This document shows, piece after piece, positions 27,650 through 35,515 of a DNA stretch of 64,000 nt; positions within the stretch are counted from its first letter, which is position 1, and every line of letters starts with the position of its first letter. The DNA is from DATJLY01 sp035604615 (lineage in GTDB: Bacteria; Pseudomonadota; Alphaproteobacteria; ATCC43930; CGMCC-115725). The DNA lies in the NCBI GenBank assembly GCA_035604615.1, contig DATNID010000052.1:1-64000 (forward strand). The letters run 5' to 3'. A program made the translations under genes and the position numbers. The notes beneath the pieces were generated by a model. It did not search any database and was not told the origin of the DNA. It saw nothing but the letters and a program-made list of their open reading frames with translations.

Positions 27650-27759
27650 CCCTCTCCGCGATGCGCGGAGAGGGAAGGGGTGTTTTTCCGCGGCACAATC
27701 GCGCCCGCCATCGACCCCCACCTCACCCTGCCCTCTCCGCCCCAAAAGGGCGGAGAGGG
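27650..27759. repeat. dispersed repeat family A, copy 2
   Basis: Two perfect hairpins, CCCTCTCCGCG around ATG (27650-27674) and CCCTCTCCGCCC around CAAAA (27731-27759), flank the core at about 27681-27724 that is almost identical to copy 1 at 9.1 kb. It separates the convergent MBL hydrolase and a small lipoprotein gene, where it could serve as a bidirectional terminator. Confidence 0.87.
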
Positions 27760-27767
27760 CGTCAACT

Positions 27768-28016
27768 CTAGGCACTGCACGTTTGCGCGTCTTCGATCGG
27801 GACGCCGTTGCGCCACATGCAGCAGCGCATGAAGTGCTTGCGCTCGGCGTTGGGCACGGCCTGATCGTCGATCGCCTGCTCGCACGTGGTCATCTGCCAG
27901 CGGTAGTTGGCGCCGTGGTTGTACCAGCCGCCATACTGGTTGCCGTAGGGATCGGTCAGCGTGACCACGCTGCACGCGCCCAGCGCCAGCGCGAGGAAGG
28001 CGATTGCCGCTTTCAT
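27768..28016 (-). CDS. small cysteine-rich lipoprotein
   Basis: An 82-residue predicted lipoprotein with the lipobox LGACS (C15). The mature part has YGNQYGGWYNHGANYRW and four further cysteines (TTCEQ, RCCMW, QTCSA), which could form two disulfides in the periplasm. The ATG directly abuts the cupin stop with no gap, so it belongs to the binding protein-cupin operon. I know no function for it. Confidence 0.72.
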   Translation of the reverse strand: MKAAIAFLALALGACSVVTLTDPYGNQYGGWYNHGANYRWQMTTCEQAIDDQAVPNAERKHFMRCCMWRNGVPIEDAQTCSA

Positions 28017-28574
28017 CTAGGCCAGCGGCTCCTTGGCGTCGATCAGCACGAAGCAGATGCGGCAGTAATCCTTGCTGCGGTTGACCCAGGCGTGGTTGGT
28101 CGCCTGCTGCACCAGGACGTCGCCGGCCTTCAAGTGGACCTCGGTGTCGTCGAGCAGCATGTCGATCTCGCCCGACATGATGATGGCATAGTCGATGGTG
28201 CGGGTGCGATGCATCATCGGATGGCGCGGCTTCCTGGCGCGCGGATGGCTGTGCTCGGGGCCGAGATGCGCCTGCATGGCGCCGACGTCGAGCTTGCTCA
28301 CGTCGCCGATCGGCGGGATGTCGAGGATGCGGATGATGGACCCGCCTTTGGGCGGCGGGATGTCGACCTTGCGCGCCATCTTGTCGGTCTTGGCCTTGAG
28401 GTCGGCCGGCGTCTCGTCGGTGAGCCAGAGATTGTGCAGGAACACGGGCGTGGCGCCCGATTCGCGCTCGACGCGATGCGGCGTCAGATCGTCGAGCAGG
28501 ACAACGGCCTTGCCGCTGTCGTCGTGGGTGGTGACGACGCGGCGAACCTTGTCGCTAACGGGTTTTGCTGCCAT
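28017..28574 (-). CDS. cupin-domain protein
   Basis: A 185-residue single-cupin protein. The metal motif region is HLGPEHSHP...MMHRTRTIDYAIIMSGEIDMLLDD for the first cupin motif, and HLKAGDVLVQQATNHAWVNRS for the second. The set of histidines would hold a divalent metal. It has no signal peptide. It lies 15 bp downstream of an ABC-type binding protein gene, so it may act on the imported compound; the substrate is unknown. Confidence 0.83.
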   Translation of the reverse strand: MAAKPVSDKVRRVVTTHDDSGKAVVLLDDLTPHRVERESGATPVFLHNLWLTDETPADLKAKTDKMARKVDIPPPKGGSIIRILDIPPIGDVSKLDVGAMQAHLGPEHSHPRARKPRHPMMHRTRTIDYAIIMSGEIDMLLDDTEVHLKAGDVLVQQATNHAWVNRSKDYCRICFVLIDAKEPLA

Positions 28575-28589
28575 GAAACGCTCCCTCGC

Positions 28590-29633
28590 TTAGCGGCAGC
28601 CCTCGAGCGTGCTGCCTTGGTTGATCAGCTTGAACGGACCCAGCGCCTTCCGCGCCTCGTCGGCGAAGCTCTCGTCGACGAGGCGGTCTTCGGGCGCCTT
28701 CTTGTCGATGACGTGCTGGTTGTAGAACCAGTTCTGCACGTCGATGATGCTGGCGGCATTGAAGCGACCATCGGGATCGCGCGCCTGCCACGGCATGCGG
28801 TCGGTCAGGTCGCGGTCGCTCACCGCCTTGTACTTGATCAGCACGTCGATCACCTCGGCGCGGTTGGGGCCGTGATGATAGGCCTGGCAGTATTCGCGCC
28901 CCGCCTTGGCCAGCGCGACGAACAGCTTGCGCGCGATGTCGTGATGCTCGCGCGCCCAGTCGGTATTGACCTGGTATGAGACGATCGACATCGGCGTCGG
29001 CCGGATGAGAGTGTCGGGATCGAGCAGGCTCACCGCGAGCTTCTTCTCCAAGACGAGCGAGCCGAACGGCGGCACCTCGATGCCGGCATCGATGGCGCCA
29101 TTGGCGAAGGCCGCGCCCATCTGAGTGAAGGGCACGTATTTGAGGTCGATGTCCTTGAACGAGAGTCCCGCGGTCTCCAGCACCTTGCCGAGCTCGTAGA
29201 CGCCGACCGAGCCGGGCGACACGATCGCGACGGTGCGGCCCTTCAAATCGGCGACGGTCTTGATCTTGTCGGCGAGTTCGGGCCGTATCATCAAATCGTG
29301 ATAGAGCGGCGACGAGCCCGCGTCGAGCGCCAGCACGATCGGCAGCCCCTGCACCAGCGAATTGAAATAGCCCACCGTCAGGCCGCCGCCCTCGACCACC
29401 TGCATGTGGTTGTTGGCGAGGAACGGGATCACCTTGGAGACCGAGTCGATGGTCTCGATATGCGCCTCGATGCCGGCCTCGGCGAGATAGCCCTTGTCGA
29501 TCGCGAGATAGGTGATCGCGGCCGGAACGCTGGGCACGACACCCATGGTGATGGGAATGAGGGACTCCGCGGCGGCGGCGCGCGCGACGGAAGCGGCGAG
29601 CGCGAGGATCAAGCCGACAGCACCGAACCGCAC
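28590..29633 (-). CDS. NitT/TauT-type ABC substrate-binding protein
   Basis: A periplasmic binding protein of the NMT1/SsuA type. It has a signal peptide (VRFGAVGLILALAASVARA) and the two-lobe pattern ITMGVVPSVPAAITYLAIDKGYLAEAGIEA, LKGRTVAIVSPGSVGVYELG, MGAAFANGAIDAGIEVPP. I chose the GTG at 29633 because GGAGG lies 5 nt upstream and a typical signal sequence starts there; an ATG six codons earlier (29651) would leave almost no leader behind the predicted promoter. No permease or ATPase gene is adjacent, so its transporter is elsewhere or it has another role. Operon with cupin and small lipoprotein. Confidence 0.85.
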   Translation of the reverse strand: MRFGAVGLILALAASVARAAAAESLIPITMGVVPSVPAAITYLAIDKGYLAEAGIEAHIETIDSVSKVIPFLANNHMQVVEGGGLTVGYFNSLVQGLPIVLALDAGSSPLYHDLMIRPELADKIKTVADLKGRTVAIVSPGSVGVYELGKVLETAGLSFKDIDLKYVPFTQMGAAFANGAIDAGIEVPPFGSLVLEKKLAVSLLDPDTLIRPTPMSIVSYQVNTDWAREHHDIARKLFVALAKAGREYCQAYHHGPNRAEVIDVLIKYKAVSDRDLTDRMPWQARDPDGRFNAASIIDVQNWFYNQHVIDKKAPEDRLVDESFADEARKALGPFKLINQGSTLEGCR

Positions 29634-29661
29634 CCGCGCCTCCGCTTGCATTCGTTGCCGG

Positions 29662-29690
29662 ATCGTTGTTGAGCGCTGCCGCCTTGTCAA
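29662..29690 (-). promoter_or_regulatory. candidate promoter of the NMT1-type binding-protein operon
   Basis: On the minus strand a perfect TTGACA (29685-29690) and AACGAT (29662-29667) are spaced by 17 bp. The start near 29655 supports the GTG at 29633 as the real translation start. Confidence 0.45.
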
Positions 29691-29719
29691 GGCGCGCGGG
29701 CCGCGCTGCATTGGCATCG

Positions 29720-29814
29720 TGCGTCCTTCGACTGCGCTCAGGATGAGGAAATTCCGTTGCGGCCCAAAGACTGGTCCTCGTCCTGAGCGGAGCGAAGCGT
29801 AGTCGAAGGACGCA
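29720..29814. repeat. dispersed repeat family C, copy 1
   Basis: A long imperfect palindrome. The left arm starts TGCGTCCTTCGACT with GCTCAGGATGAGGA and the right arm runs TCCTCGTCCTGAGCG to AGTCGAAGGACGCA. It fills much of the 326-bp gap between the binding-protein gene and the next small lipoprotein gene. A second copy lies at 41.9 kb. The rest of the gap shows only a short inverted repeat at 29838-29853. Confidence 0.88.
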
Positions 29815-29837
29815 TGGGCCGAGGTCCAGTCACGGGA

Positions 29838-29853
29838 TGGGTACTTATACCCA
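29838..29853. repeat. short inverted repeat TGGGTA-N4-TACCCA
   Basis: A perfect 6-bp inverted repeat with a CTTA spacer, about 110 bp upstream of the small lipoprotein gene. It could be an operator, but there is one copy and no visible regulator nearby. Confidence 0.3.
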
Positions 29854-29959
29854 GTCGCATTGCGCGCATGGCGGGTTGTCACCATGTGAATTTCGCGAAC
29901 TCGCCGATCGGTCCTGGCATTCACAGATCCCGTGTCTGCCGGCTCAAAGGAGCAAACAC

Positions 29960-30130
29960 ATGACGGCCAAGACCCTGCTACGCCTTGCCGCGCTCGCATT
30001 GGCGCTGGCCGCGCCGTTGGCGGCCTGCGCCCCCTTCGGCTCGGGCGCTCCCTATGATCAGTCCGACAAGTACAAGAATTCCAACGGCACGTCGGATATG
30101 GGTTCTCCCGGCAGCGCCATGCGCGACTGA
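29960..30130 (+). CDS. small lipoprotein
   Basis: A 56-residue ORF starting at an ATG behind AAAGGAGC. It has a signal sequence with the lipobox LAAC (APLAACAP), and a mature tail of about 33 residues rich in Gly, Ser, Asp and Asn (YDQSDKYKNSNGTSDMGS). It is too short for a folded domain. Such small lipoproteins sit in the outer envelope. Function unknown; it could be a spurious call, but the ribosome binding site and signal sequence support it. Confidence 0.65.
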   Translation: MTAKTLLRLAALALALAAPLAACAPFGSGAPYDQSDKYKNSNGTSDMGSPGSAMRD

Positions 30131-30171
30131 TCGCGCTCGAGACGGCGCGCCGCGCGGGCGCAGGCGCCACA

Positions 30172-30200
30172 TTGTCACGGCGCGCGAATGAAACTATAAG
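30172..30200 (+). promoter_or_regulatory. promoter of the LivK-type binding protein gene
   Basis: TTGTCA (30172-30177), 17 bp, TATAAG (30195-30200), about 43 bp before the ATG at 30243, which is preceded by AAGGAGG. Confidence 0.6.
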
Positions 30201-30242
30201 GGCGGCCGGGGAATAAGAACGCCTGGCAAGGAGGACCGCCCG

Positions 30243-31490
30243 ATGCATCGCATCTCGAGGCTTGGCAGTGTCGCGTTGGCTTGCGTTTTCATGCTGCTTC
30301 AAGGAAGCGCGCGCGCCGCAGAACCCATCAAGATCGGCTTCAGCATGGCGCTCACCGGCGGGCTCGCGCCCAACGGCAAGTCGGCGCTCTTGGCGATGCA
30401 GATCTGGGAGAAGGACACCAACGCCAAGGGCGGGCTCCTGGGCCGCCCGGTGCAGCTCGTCTATTACGACGACCAGAGCCAGCCTTCGACAGTGCCGGCG
30501 ATCTACAGCAAGCTCCTCGACGTCGACAAGGTCGATTTCGTGGTCGGGCCTTATGCCACGGCGCAGATCGTGCCCGCGATGCCGATCGTGATGCAGCGGA
30601 ACCTCGTCTTCATCACCCTCCTCGGCCTCGCAGTCAACGACCAGTTCCATTACCCCCGCTATTTCCAGATCGCGCCCAATGGCACGGGCTCGAAGGCCTT
30701 CACCAAGGGATTCTTCCAACTCGCGGCGGCCCAAAATCCCAAGCCCCAGACCGTCGCCATTGTCTACGCCGATCAGCAATACGCGCATGCCAACGCCGAC
30801 GGCGCCCGCGACAACGCCAAGGAAGCCGGGCTCAAGGTCGTCTATGACAAGAGCTATCCGCCGACGACCACCGACTTCTCGCCGATCGTGCGCGCAATCC
30901 AGGCGACCAACCCCGACGTGCTTTCGATCGCCTCCTACCCGCCCGATTCGGTCGGCATGGTGCACGCCATCCGCGAAGTCGGATTGACGCCCAAATTGGT
31001 CGGCGGCGGCATGGTCGGCTTACAGGCCACGGCCCTCAAGACGCAGCTCGGGCCGCTCCTCAACGGCATCGTCAATTACGATTTCTGGCTGCCCGGTCCC
31101 AAGATGCAATACGACGGCGTGATGGACGTGCTGAAGCGCTATCAAGCCGACGCCCAGAAGGAAGGCGTCGATCCGTTGGGCTATTACATGGTGCCGTGGT
31201 CTTACGCCTATCTCGAGGTGCTGGCCGACGCGATCGTGGCGACCAAGGGCCTCGACCAGGACAAGATCGCGCAATACATGCACGCGACGACCTTCAAAAC
31301 GGTCGTCGGCGACGTGAAGTTCGGCGAGGACGGCGAGTGGGCCGTGCCGCGCATGCTTCAGGTGCAATTCCAGCACATCAAGAGCAATGACGTGGAGCAG
31401 TTCCGCGACCCCAAGAACACGCCGATCCTCGAACCGTCGAGCCTCGAGGACGGTACCGTCGTCTATCCCTACGCCGATGCGCTGAAGTAG
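30243..31490 (+). CDS. LivK-type ABC substrate-binding protein
   Basis: A 415-residue type I periplasmic binding protein (Peripla_BP_6). A signal peptide ends near SARAAE. The mature protein starts PIKIGFSMALTGGLAPNGKSALL, the standard opening of branched-chain amino acid or aromatic-compound binders, followed by NAKGGLLGRPVQLVYYDDQS. It captures a small solute for a HAAT-type transporter. No livHMGF genes are near, so it is an orphan receptor in this window. It is followed after 20 bp by an MFS exporter. Confidence 0.9.
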   Translation: MHRISRLGSVALACVFMLLQGSARAAEPIKIGFSMALTGGLAPNGKSALLAMQIWEKDTNAKGGLLGRPVQLVYYDDQSQPSTVPAIYSKLLDVDKVDFVVGPYATAQIVPAMPIVMQRNLVFITLLGLAVNDQFHYPRYFQIAPNGTGSKAFTKGFFQLAAAQNPKPQTVAIVYADQQYAHANADGARDNAKEAGLKVVYDKSYPPTTTDFSPIVRAIQATNPDVLSIASYPPDSVGMVHAIREVGLTPKLVGGGMVGLQATALKTQLGPLLNGIVNYDFWLPGPKMQYDGVMDVLKRYQADAQKEGVDPLGYYMVPWSYAYLEVLADAIVATKGLDQDKIAQYMHATTFKTVVGDVKFGEDGEWAVPRMLQVQFQHIKSNDVEQFRDPKNTPILEPSSLEDGTVVYPYADALK

Positions 31491-31510
31491 CGGGAGACCC
31501 GTCGCGATCC

Positions 31511-32791
31511 ATGCCTGACGAGGGCGACAGACCGGGCGAGCGCGATCCTCCGCCCTGGCTCGTCCGCCGCTTCCTCACGGTGCGGTTCTCGAGCGCGACG
31601 GCGTGGCAGATGCAGGCGGTGGCGGTGGGCTGGTACGTCTATGCCTTGACCGACAGCGCATTCGATCTGGGCCTCATCGGGCTGGTGCAGTTCGTGCCCT
31701 TCGCCGGCCTCGCCCTCATCGCCGGCCACGCCGTCGACCGCTTTCCGCGCCGCAATATCGTGATGTCCGCGCTGGCGGTCGAAAGCCTGTGCAGCCTGGC
31801 GCTGGGCCTGCTGGCCCTGTCGGGCGCGGGCAGCGCCGGCGCCGTGTTCTCGATCATCGCCTTCTATGGCGCGGCCCGCGCCTTCGACCAGCCGGCGATG
31901 CAGTCGTGGCTGCCGGCGCTGGTGGCGGCACGGCTCTTTCCCAGGAGCGCGGCGCAGAACTCGCTCACCTCGCAGTCGGCGGTGATCCTGGGGCCGGCGC
32001 TGGGCGGACTCCTCTATCTGCTTGGGCCGGCGGTGCCGTTCCTGTGCGCGGCGCTGCTGCAAGGAGGCGCGCTGGCCCTCGCCAGCGGCCTGCCGGCGCA
32101 GCGCCGCGCGGTCACCGAGCCGCTGTCGTGGCACACCATCCTCGGCGGGGTACGCTTCATCTGGCACACCGATACAGTGCGCGGCGCCATTTCATTGGAC
32201 CTCTTCTGCGTACTTTTCGGCGGCGCCACCGCGCTGATGCCGATCTTCGCGCGCGACATCCTGAGCGTCGGCCCGGCCGGGCTCGGACTGTTGCGCAGCG
32301 CGCCGGCCCTGGGCGCGCTCGTGACCGGCCTGATGCTGACGCGGCGCCCGCCGCAGCGCCATGTCGGGCGCAGGATGATGATCGCGGTGGCGATCTATGG
32401 CGCGGCGACGCTCGTCTTCGGCCTCTCGACGAACCTGGTGCTGTCGCTCGCGGCGCTTGCCATCCTGGGCGCGGCCGACATGCTGAGCGTCGTCATTCGC
32501 TCGACGCTGGTGCAGGTGGTGGCGCCCGACGCGATCCGCGGCCGCGTCACGGCGGTGAACTCGCTCTTTACCGGCACCTCGAACCAGCTCGGCCAGTTCG
32601 AATCCGGCGTGACAGCGGCGTGGTTCGGGCCGGTCGGATCGGTCGTGCTCGGCGGCGCCGCGACGCTCCTCATCGTCGCGCTGTGGACCCGCCGCTTCCC
32701 CGCATTGAGCCGCATGGACCGGCTCGTCATGGCGGAGGACGCGGTGGACAGGCCGCGCGAGCCCGTGTCAGGATCGCCCGATCCGTTCTGA
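31511..32791 (+). CDS. MFS transporter (EntS/MFS_3-like)
   Basis: A 426-residue inner-membrane transporter with about twelve helices. The N-terminal FSSATAWQMQAVAVGWYVYALT and GHAVDRFPRRNIVM (loop 2-3 signature) match the MFS_3 branch, which includes the enterobactin exporter EntS. It probably exports a small molecule by proton antiport. It lies 20 bp after the LivK-type gene and 13 bp before a GST gene, so the three may be one operon. The substrate is unknown. Confidence 0.86.
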   Translation: MPDEGDRPGERDPPPWLVRRFLTVRFSSATAWQMQAVAVGWYVYALTDSAFDLGLIGLVQFVPFAGLALIAGHAVDRFPRRNIVMSALAVESLCSLALGLLALSGAGSAGAVFSIIAFYGAARAFDQPAMQSWLPALVAARLFPRSAAQNSLTSQSAVILGPALGGLLYLLGPAVPFLCAALLQGGALALASGLPAQRRAVTEPLSWHTILGGVRFIWHTDTVRGAISLDLFCVLFGGATALMPIFARDILSVGPAGLGLLRSAPALGALVTGLMLTRRPPQRHVGRRMMIAVAIYGAATLVFGLSTNLVLSLAALAILGAADMLSVVIRSTLVQVVAPDAIRGRVTAVNSLFTGTSNQLGQFESGVTAAWFGPVGSVVLGGAATLLIVALWTRRFPALSRMDRLVMAEDAVDRPREPVSGSPDPF

Positions 32792-32804
32792 GGGAGGATC
32801 GCAG

Positions 32805-33419
32805 ATGCTCACGCTTTATTATGGCCCCGGCGCGTGCTCGATGGCGTCGCACATCGTGCTCGAGGAGAGCGGCGAGAAGTACGAGCCTTATCGCGTCAAC
32901 CTCGCCGGCGGCGAGCAGCGCACGCCCGAATACCAGAAGATCAATCCGCATGGCCGCGTGCCGGCGCTGAAACTCGACGACGGCGAGTGCATCAGCGAGA
33001 ACACCGCGATCCTTCCCTATCTCGGCAAGCGCTTCAAATTGTGGCCGACCGATCCCAAGGGCGAGATCCGCGCGCTGTCGCTCATTGGCTGGTTCGCGTC
33101 GACCGTCCATCCCGCGCACGGCCATGTCGGCCGGCCCGAGCGCTACGCCGCCGATCCCGCCGCGCACGCCTCGATCAAGGAGACCGGGCTCAAGACCTTC
33201 CACGGTTATCTCAAGGAAATCGACCAGACGCTGGCGGGGCGGCAGTGGTTCGGCGACCAGTACTCAGTGCTCGATCCCTATGGCTTCGTATTTTATGCCT
33301 GGGGCGTGCGGCGCGAACTGCCGATGGGCGAGCTCAAGAACTACACCGCCTTCCGCGACCGCATGGTCGCGCGGCCCGCGGTGCAGCGCATGCTCGAGGA
33401 CGAGAAGCAGAAGGTGTGA
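32805..33419 (+). CDS. glutathione S-transferase, beta-class-like
   Basis: A 204-residue GST with an N-terminal thioredoxin fold (MLTLYYGPGACSMASHIVLEE) and a C-terminal all-helical domain. C11 in PGACS is placed like the catalytic cysteine of bacterial beta-class GSTs, and KINPHGRVPAL carries the glutathione-binding cis-proline region followed by ISENTAI. It conjugates or reduces electrophiles in the cytosol. Its position behind an exporter suggests detoxification followed by export, which is inference. Confidence 0.88.
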   Translation: MLTLYYGPGACSMASHIVLEESGEKYEPYRVNLAGGEQRTPEYQKINPHGRVPALKLDDGECISENTAILPYLGKRFKLWPTDPKGEIRALSLIGWFASTVHPAHGHVGRPERYAADPAAHASIKETGLKTFHGYLKEIDQTLAGRQWFGDQYSVLDPYGFVFYAWGVRRELPMGELKNYTAFRDRMVARPAVQRMLEDEKQKV

Positions 33420-33422
33420 GGC

Positions 33423-34130
33423 TCACTTTCCCATCGCCTTGCGCTTCCACAGCTCCCACGGGCGATGGAGCATGCGGTCGTTGACGGCGGCGCCCGCGCG
33501 CGCCTCGCCGGCGGTGAGATAGGTGACGCGGCCCAAACGCATCGCCTCGGCCTGGAGCCGCGCGTTCAGCTCCATGTAGACGGCGCGGTAGACCGATTGC
33601 TGCAACGACTCGCCGACCACGACCGAGCCGTGGCCACGCATCAGCGCCGCGGGATTGCCGGCAAGCGACCTGGCCAGCGCCTTGCCGAGGCGGCCGTCGG
33701 TGATGAGGAGATTGGTCTCGGTGCCGGCGACCTTGCGAATCTCGAACACCGGCACGCCGGCGCCGAGGAAGCCGGTCATGTGGTAGAGCGGCTTCAACTT
33801 CACCGGCGTCACGCCGAACGGCACCAGGTTGGGCGAGTGACTGTGCACCACCGACTGCACGTCGGGGCGGGCGCGGTAGATCTCGCTATGGATGAAGCGC
33901 TCGAGGAAGACGGCGCGGCCGCGCGCGTCGATGGGCGCGCCGTCGAGGTCGAACGCCATCACGTCGCGCGCCTCGACGAGGCCCGCCGCCATGCTGCGCG
34001 CGAGCCAGAAGCGGTCGGCATTGCGCGCGTCGCGCACGCTGACATGGCCGAACCCGTCGAGCACGCCCTCGCTGAAGAGGATGCGGTTGGCGACCACGAG
34101 ATCGGAGATGAGGGAATTTGCCATGGTCAT
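33423..34130 (-). CDS. class II aldolase/adducin-family protein
   Basis: A 235-residue class II aldolase fold (fuculose-1-phosphate aldolase type). Metal ligands are suggested by VVHSHSP and by RGHGSVVVG in the C-terminal half; an N-terminal GHVSVRD is typical. Members split phosphorylated sugars or act as decarboxylases on aromatic or keto acids. The ATG at 34130 overlaps the upstream crotonase-remnant stop as ATGA; another ATG two codons later is possible. The phosphate-binding residues cannot be judged. Substrate unknown. Confidence 0.85.
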   Translation of the reverse strand: MTMANSLISDLVVANRILFSEGVLDGFGHVSVRDARNADRFWLARSMAAGLVEARDVMAFDLDGAPIDARGRAVFLERFIHSEIYRARPDVQSVVHSHSPNLVPFGVTPVKLKPLYHMTGFLGAGVPVFEIRKVAGTETNLLITDGRLGKALARSLAGNPAALMRGHGSVVVGESLQQSVYRAVYMELNARLQAEAMRLGRVTYLTAGEARAGAAVNDRMLHRPWELWKRKAMGK

Positions 34131-34599
34131 TCGCCCGTGAAATGCGCGGGGCGTTTTTCGAGAAACGCGGTCATGCCCTCGCGGAAGTCCCGGCTCATGT
34201 AGCACATGCGGATGAGATCCGCGCCTTCCTCGGGACCGACTTGCCGCCGCAGGCGCATCAGCGCCTCCTTGGTCGCGAGCAGCGTCAGGGGCGCGTGTGC
34301 CGCAATGGTTCGCGCCAGCGCGTCGGCGCGGGCGGCGAGCGCATCGGTATCGTCGATCACCTCGCTCACCAGGCCGATGGCGCGCGCCTCTTCCGCCTCG
34401 ACCAGACGGGCGGTGAAGATCACGTCCTTCACCCGAGCCGCGCCGATGAGCGCCGCAAGGCGCGCATAGTCGCTCATGGACAGGAAATTGCCGAGCGTGC
34501 GCGCCACCGGAAAGCCGAAGCGGAGATTGGCGGCGGCGAGACGCAGGTCGCAGGCGGCGCGATGCCGTCGCCGGTGGTAAAGAGCAGGTCTTCGGTCAC
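34127..34599 (-). pseudogene. crotonase (enoyl-CoA hydratase family) remnant with internal frameshifting deletion
   Basis: A good ribosome site (GGGAGGACG) and GTG at 34599 start VTEDLLFTTGDGIA, a normal crotonase N-terminus. At about 34560 the sequence jumps directly, in another frame, to AACDLRLAAANLRFGFPVARTLGN, which normally lies some 95 residues further on. The rest (VKDVIFTARLVEAEEARAIGLVSEV...) is well kept to the stop at 34127. The missing part contains the first oxyanion-hole residues, so no active enzyme can form. An ATCGC-type microhomology at the junction suggests slipped recombination. The downstream aldolase is still coupled. Confidence 0.82.
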
Positions 34600-34712
34600 T
34601 TGTTCGTCCTCCCACGCGGTAGGGCCGGCGAATTGCTGCTATAGGCAAATATTTCCGTTGGCGCTATGGTTAGGCCGCCGGACGACGTTCGGCGCAGCGG
34701 GGCGTAAGGCGC

Positions 34713-35165
34713 ATGACCCCCGAACCGCGGCGGCCCCGCCGCCGCACCGCGAAAGAGCACGGCCCCGATCCTGTCGACGTCCATGTCGGGCGGCAGATGC
34801 GGCTTGCCCGAGAGCTCGCGGGCCTCACCCAGGTCGAAGTCGGGCGCCGCCTCGCCATGAGCTTTCAGGTCATCCAGAAATACGAGCAAGGCGAGATCCG
34901 CGTCTCGGCCAGCCGCCTCTTCCAGCTTGCGCATCTGTTCGAGCGGCCGGTCGCCTACTTCTTCGCCGGCTTCAGCGAGGAAGGGGTGCCGCCAGCGGAG
35001 AGCGAGGAATACGGCCGCCGTGATCTCGAACTGGTACGCGCGTTCCGCGCCATCTCCAGCCGCGAGGTGCAGCAACGCCTGCTGCAGCTGGTGCGCGGCC
35101 TGATCGAACGCCAAGAGCGCGACGCCGGCACGCGCGTCGATTCGGTGCCGGACGACAAGGAATGA
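34713..35165 (+). CDS. XRE-family helix-turn-helix regulator
   Basis: A 150-residue regulator with the alphaproteobacterial pattern DPVDVHVGRQMRLARELAGLTQVEVG, then FQVIQKYEQGEIRVSASRLFQLA for the recognition helix and its support (about 23-85). The C-terminal half (about 110-140) is helical and may dimerise. It lies divergent from the crotonase-aldolase genes, with a 113-bp gap holding an AT-rich patch, and may control them or itself. The ligand is unknown. Confidence 0.88.
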   Translation: MTPEPRRPRRRTAKEHGPDPVDVHVGRQMRLARELAGLTQVEVGRRLAMSFQVIQKYEQGEIRVSASRLFQLAHLFERPVAYFFAGFSEEGVPPAESEEYGRRDLELVRAFRAISSREVQQRLLQLVRGLIERQERDAGTRVDSVPDDKE

Positions 35166-35250
35166 CGCGCCATGCGAAGCCCGGAAAAAGACCCTTGTAC
35201 TTTGCCGCCAAGCGCGGCAGTGTCCCGCCAACAACAAGGAGGAGGCGTCA

Positions 35251-35421
35251 ATGCAGCAAGAGCCCAAGATCGGGCTGGACATGCGCGTGCACGTTGCGCT
35301 TCCGGTTCAAGGCCGGCTCCGGCCCGAAGAAGTCTTGCGCCGCAAACTGATCCAGAAAATGATGGCCCGCCGCGAGCGCCGGGTCGCGGCTGCCTTGCTG
35401 CCCACGCGCCGCGCCGGCTGA
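35251..35421 (+). CDS. small basic hypothetical protein
   Basis: A 56-codon ORF with a very strong ribosome binding site (AAGGAGGAGG) 6-7 nt before the ATG. The product MQQEPKIGLDMRVHVALPVQ... is strongly basic toward the end (RRKLIQKMMARRERRVAAALL) and has no membrane segment. It follows the XRE regulator by 85 bp and could be cotranscribed. I do not recognise it. Initiation signal and codon use look real; a spurious ORF cannot be excluded. Confidence 0.55.
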   Translation: MQQEPKIGLDMRVHVALPVQGRLRPEEVLRRKLIQKMMARRERRVAAALLPTRRAG

Positions 35422-35515
35422 CACCCGGGCGAATTTCCCGAAGCTCTGAATTTCCGGGGCGCCGCGGCGGCGGCACCCCGACCTTCCTGCCTCGATCCCT
35501 GATCGGCCCCGGGCG

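Noticed and set aside
34600..34648. Extended N-terminus for the crotonase remnant beginning at 34648
   Set aside because: The residues before AACDLR in that frame match nothing; the GTG at 34599 with its ribosome site encodes a true crotonase N-terminus in another frame.
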